A stretch of DNA of 64,000 nt from positions 992,001 through 1,056,000 of the forward strand of contig NC_052480.1 of assembly GCF_009730915.1 (NCBI RefSeq), read 5' to 3'. Positions 61,350-64,000 of the stretch are shown here, piece after piece (within the stretch, counting starts at the first letter, position 1; every line of letters starts with the position of its first letter). The position numbers and the translations under genes are program-made. The notes under the pieces were generated by a model that worked only from the letters and a program-made list of their open reading frames with translations, was not told the DNA's origin and searched no databases. This stretch comes from Dioscorea cayenensis subsp. rotundata (Eukaryota; Streptophyta; Magnoliopsida; Dioscoreales; Dioscoreaceae).

Positions 61350-61624
61350 AAAAGGAGGAAAAAACAAAAAAGGACCACAACTTCAATGAAAATACAGCAC
61401 CATAAATTGACAAGAAAAAAAAATAAAAATAAAACACGTGACCATTAACAGTGCATGCAAGTAAATTGACTAAACAACCCCTCAATCATTCAATCTCTTA
61501 CTCTTTGGGGCTTTAGCTATTATAATTAAAGCACCTTTCCTCCCATCTATAAATACCCACCCAATGCAACCTCACATCTCAAACTCACAAAAACTCCAAA
61601 GCAACCAAATTAAACCCAACCAAA
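61350..61624 (+). promoter_or_regulatory. Lectin gene promoter and 5' UTR
   Basis: A G-box CACGTG is at 61435-61440, an RY-type CATGCA at 61454-61459, and a TATA box TATAAATA at 61548-61555. Transcription should begin about 25-35 bp after the TATA box, placing the AC-rich leader and the ATG at 61625 in the mRNA and leaving the upstream ATG at 61564 outside it. G-box plus RY is common in promoters of storage-organ and seed proteins (inference). Confidence 0.65.
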
Positions 61625-62487
61625 ATGGCTCACCATCATCTCCTTCCATTCCTTGCCCTTATTCTTCTTATCCTCCCATCATCCTCCCATCATCCTCCCA
61701 ATCCAAGGGACAGCCAACCCCAGCCTTGTTCTCGGATGACGGGGGTTTTCTCGGCAAGGGCGAGAACCTCACCTACGATGGGTATACTTTATCCTTGACG
61801 GAAGATTGTGGACTTTATTACTATTACTACTCAAATGGCTCCCACAAAGTCCAAAACTTCAGCACGCCCACCCAGAACTTAGCCTGTTTCCTCATAATTA
61901 ACGATTTGGGACAAGTCGTTATCAAGTATGAAAATGGTAAGAATACAACCTTGGGCCCTGCTCGCGAAGAAGGAACATACGCTCTACTATTCACAGATAT
62001 AGGGCTTGGTGTTTTCGGCCGCATATGGACCAAGAGTAGTAGTCTCAACCTAATTACCAGCACCCCTAAAAAACTCAAGAGTGTGATCTCAAGTAACTTT
62101 ATTTATTCTCCTGATTTCATCAGTGGCCCTGCAAATGGTGTTAGTCAAATTGCACAAAATGGTAATACTTCAGCTTATATTACTTCCAATTGTACACTCT
62201 TGGTGAAAAATTCGGAAGGCATTGTTTGGGAGCCAGAATCAAAGACTGTTGTACCAACTGAGTGCAAACTATATCTTACGGGTAGAGGAGTATTCCTTCT
62301 TCTAAGTGAGGATTCAAAAGGACTTCATACACACTGGACTGGTGGAGCTCTTAACGAAGTGAACTTTCATCTTGCTGCTCTTCGTGCTAATGGTGCGATT
62401 GATATTTATGTAGTAAAGGAAGATATTCCTAAAATTCCTCCTTATTCTGGTTCTGTTGCTGAGAACATCAAGATGGTGACTGCTTAG
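61625..62487 (+). pseudogene. GNA-type (monocot mannose-binding-like) lectin gene, frame broken in signal peptide
   Basis: This belongs to the bulb-type (B-lectin) family, normally secreted or vacuolar storage/defence proteins. The ATG at 61625 opens a hydrophobic signal peptide (MAHHHLLPFLALILLILPSS). The sequence then contains three copies of an 11-bp unit ATCCTCCCATC (61670-61700; the last is partial); the extra unit shifts the frame and leads to TGA at 61796. The lectin region itself is one long open frame to TAG at 62485, beginning ALFSDDGGFLGKGENLTYDG, with two GNA-like domains (LTEDCGLYYYYYSNGS; ITSNCTLLVKNSEGIVWEPE). The sugar-binding consensus QxDxNxVxY is poorly kept, so mannose binding is doubtful. 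An in-frame ATG at 61564 exists but lies next to the TATA box and is unlikely to be transcribed. No intron is seen, as is usual for this family. Confidence 0.85.
61670..61700 (+). repeat. 11-bp tandem repeat (2.8 units) in lectin signal-peptide region
   Basis: ATCCTCCCATC occurs at 61670-61680 and 61681-61691, with a partial third unit at 61692-61700. Two units would keep the signal peptide and lectin domains in one frame; the third adds 11 bp and breaks it. Confidence 0.9.
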
Positions 62488-62745
62488 ATCACTTCTGCTT
62501 AGATGGACATGCATGGTCCAGGCATGTTCACATAACTAAGGACTAGTTTCTTCTGCTCATGCATGTTGTGCTTCTATGTTTATCTACTATGTATGTTCTG
62601 TGCTTCTTTGTTCTTCCTTGCTTGCATGCTTGTATGATCAGTTAGCTAGTGCATCTTCTTAATCTTCGGATGTGGAGGAAGTGCTAAGCTTGCTCTAGCC
62701 TCAATAAAAGCATTTGCTCTTGTTATTTATTATTGTTCAGGATCG
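62488..62745 (+). other. Lectin 3' UTR
   Basis: T-rich sequence with the polyadenylation-like hexamer AATAAA at about 62702 (TCAATAAAAGC). No other feature was seen. Confidence 0.5.
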
Positions 62746-62749
62746 GCCT

Positions 62750-64000
62750 GTCAAAGTTTGGTACCCAAAAAGATACAGTTTCAGTAACCAGTTTGAAACG
62801 AATTTTTCTCACTGTGGTGGAGTGTGTTTCAGAGAATACTTTGCCCACACATTTCATTGGGCCAGAGCAAATCTATTAAAAAGGTTTTTCAAAAAGTTTC
62901 TCATCATAACATACTAGTTCCAATGCAAACAACATTAATAAAAACCTAGTACTATAAAGGTAATCAAAAAAGGCTGAACGCTCATTGGTTGCAGTGGAGG
63001 CGGGAGAATCCTCTTCAACTTTAATGTGAGGTGAAAGCATTAATGCTGAGTGGAGAAAAACCAATCCCATTGGATTGTTGACAAGTCAACCATTCCTTTT
63101 CTTCTTCACAGCGTTTCCCTTGACTCGCTGACCAGTCAAACACATCAGACCCAGTTTCAAGCACACTGCAACACCCTTCCTTGCTTGAAACATCCTCAAT
63201 TCCCAGCTGAATTCTCAGATGATTATGCTTCTTCACTGGTAGAGGTTTTGTGAATATATCGGCCTTCTGATCCTCAGTTTTGCAATAACTTAAGACAATT
63301 AAACCATCGGCAACTAACCCCCGAATAAAATGGAAACGAATGTCGATATGCTTCGTTCTCCCATGATGTGCTCGGGGTTCTTTGCAATTTCAATGGGCTG
63401 ACTTGTTATCACACCAAATTTCAATAGCTTTCTCATTCTTCATTCCACAATCCTCCGACGATTCTTCCTAGCGAGTTCCTTGACAAGTTGCGGCAGCGTG
63501 ACAACATACTCGGCTCGGTTGTGCTCAAGGCTGTCACCTCTTGCTTCTTGGAGCTCCATGAGATGGCTCCTGAACCAAGATCAAAAATCATTCCCGAAGT
63601 CTGCGTCAGTCATCTATCGAGCCTCCCCAATCACTATCACTGTAACCCCTAGCTTCCACTCTTCAACTTTTGGTGTATTTTTATTCCAAGATTGATTGTC
63701 CTCGCTATGTATCTTAGCGGATGTGTTCTTTGCCCTGAGATGAGTCTTGCTGGGTTTTGCTAACAAAGCCAGGGAGAGTAAGTTCACGATGAAAGGCGAT
63801 GTCGAGGCGAGTGTGTGTTAGATACAATGACCTTCCAATCAAGCTTCTATAAACCTTTGGATCTGCATCTCCTGAATCATCACTGCACTGGAGCTTCTCA
63901 CTGGTTTTCATGGGTATGCAAACTGAATTACAGTGCTGCATCTGAAATAGTTTCAGCGTTTCTTTTGCATATCTCCTTTGTGAGATAGAGATTTCACCTT
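62750..64000 (-). mobile_element. Decayed Ty1/Copia retrotransposon, 3' pol region, runs off the window
   Basis: Reading from the window end on the minus strand, YRSLIGRSLYLTHTRLDIAF (about 63850-63790) marks the end of the Copia reverse transcriptase. The RNase H region follows: DSDWGGS, GAISWSSKKQEVTALSTTEAEYV, WCDNKSA, TKHIDIRFHFIRG, and KTEDQKADIFTKPLP (about 63270-63230). Several stops and frame shifts are present. The part from about 63000 to 62750 is probably the 3' non-coding/LTR region. It continues beyond 64000. Confidence 0.85.

Noticed and set aside
61564..61624. ATG at 61564 as the start of the lectin protein
   Set aside because: It is in frame with the lectin domains but begins 9 bp after the TATA box, upstream of any likely transcription start, and would encode no signal peptide; the ATG at 61625 has a proper signal peptide.
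1..64000. CRISPR arrays, operons, rRNA or intact tRNA genes
   Set aside because: The DNA is plant nuclear; repeats are tandem or transposon-derived, and no cloverleaf with intact A and B boxes or rRNA segment was found.

Overview
The window is nuclear DNA from a flowering plant. The genes have GT-AG introns, intergenic DNA is very AT-rich with many (AT)n tracts, telo-boxes sit near several promoters, and LINE, Copia, CACTA, hAT-type and Stowaway-type elements are interleaved. The two-domain GNA-type (monocot bulb-type) lectin suggests a monocot; a yam-like species would fit, but the sequence does not prove it. Two runs of exactly 1000 N (4689-5688 and 44169-45168) are scaffold gaps.

Genes lie mostly in the left half. 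MAK16 (ribosome biogenesis, +, 9 exons) is at 1316-4076. A two-domain CrcB/FEX fluoride exporter (-, 6 exons) is at 7690-10202. A CHX-type cation/H+ antiporter (-, 2 exons, one frameshift) is at 15335-17953. A BCD1-type HIT zinc-finger protein (box C/D snoRNP assembly, +, 5 exons) is at 19014-21577. A cold-shock-domain, glycine-rich, CCHC zinc-knuckle protein (+, one frameshift) is at 22724-23369. A decayed UFM1 fragment is at 24948-25220. A plastid-type FabZ dehydratase (-, 4 exons, transit-peptide frame unresolved) is at 28859-30924. MAK16, BCD1 and the cold-shock gene each carry telo-box sequence at the 5' end, consistent with growth-linked control of ribosome and RNA genes.

From about 31 kb onward the DNA is almost entirely repeats. 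Two roughly 2-kb solo LTRs of one family are nested head-to-head at 33077-37056, each with recognisable target-site duplications. They are followed by a short MITE, three hAT-like non-autonomous elements (38017-38602, 40014-40975, 43190-43658) and LTR-retroelement debris. Next come a 2.8-kb region bounded by long inverted repeats (45309-48080) and a complete-ended 4.4-kb CACTA element (48425-52824) with a broken transposase-gene remnant.

The right end (about 53.5-62.5 kb) is a tandemly duplicated lectin neighbourhood. The promoter-like block of the lectin gene occurs four times, but a lectin coding region is visible only after the last copy. That copy carries an 11-bp tandem duplication in its signal-peptide region which breaks the frame. 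A 2.7-kb LINE has inserted into one duplicated unit, and the paralogous unit preserves the empty site. The window ends in a decayed Copia pol fragment on the minus strand.

I found no convincing novel multi-gene system. The most informative signals are the lectin locus, the nested solo LTRs and the single-base frameshifts in otherwise intact genes.
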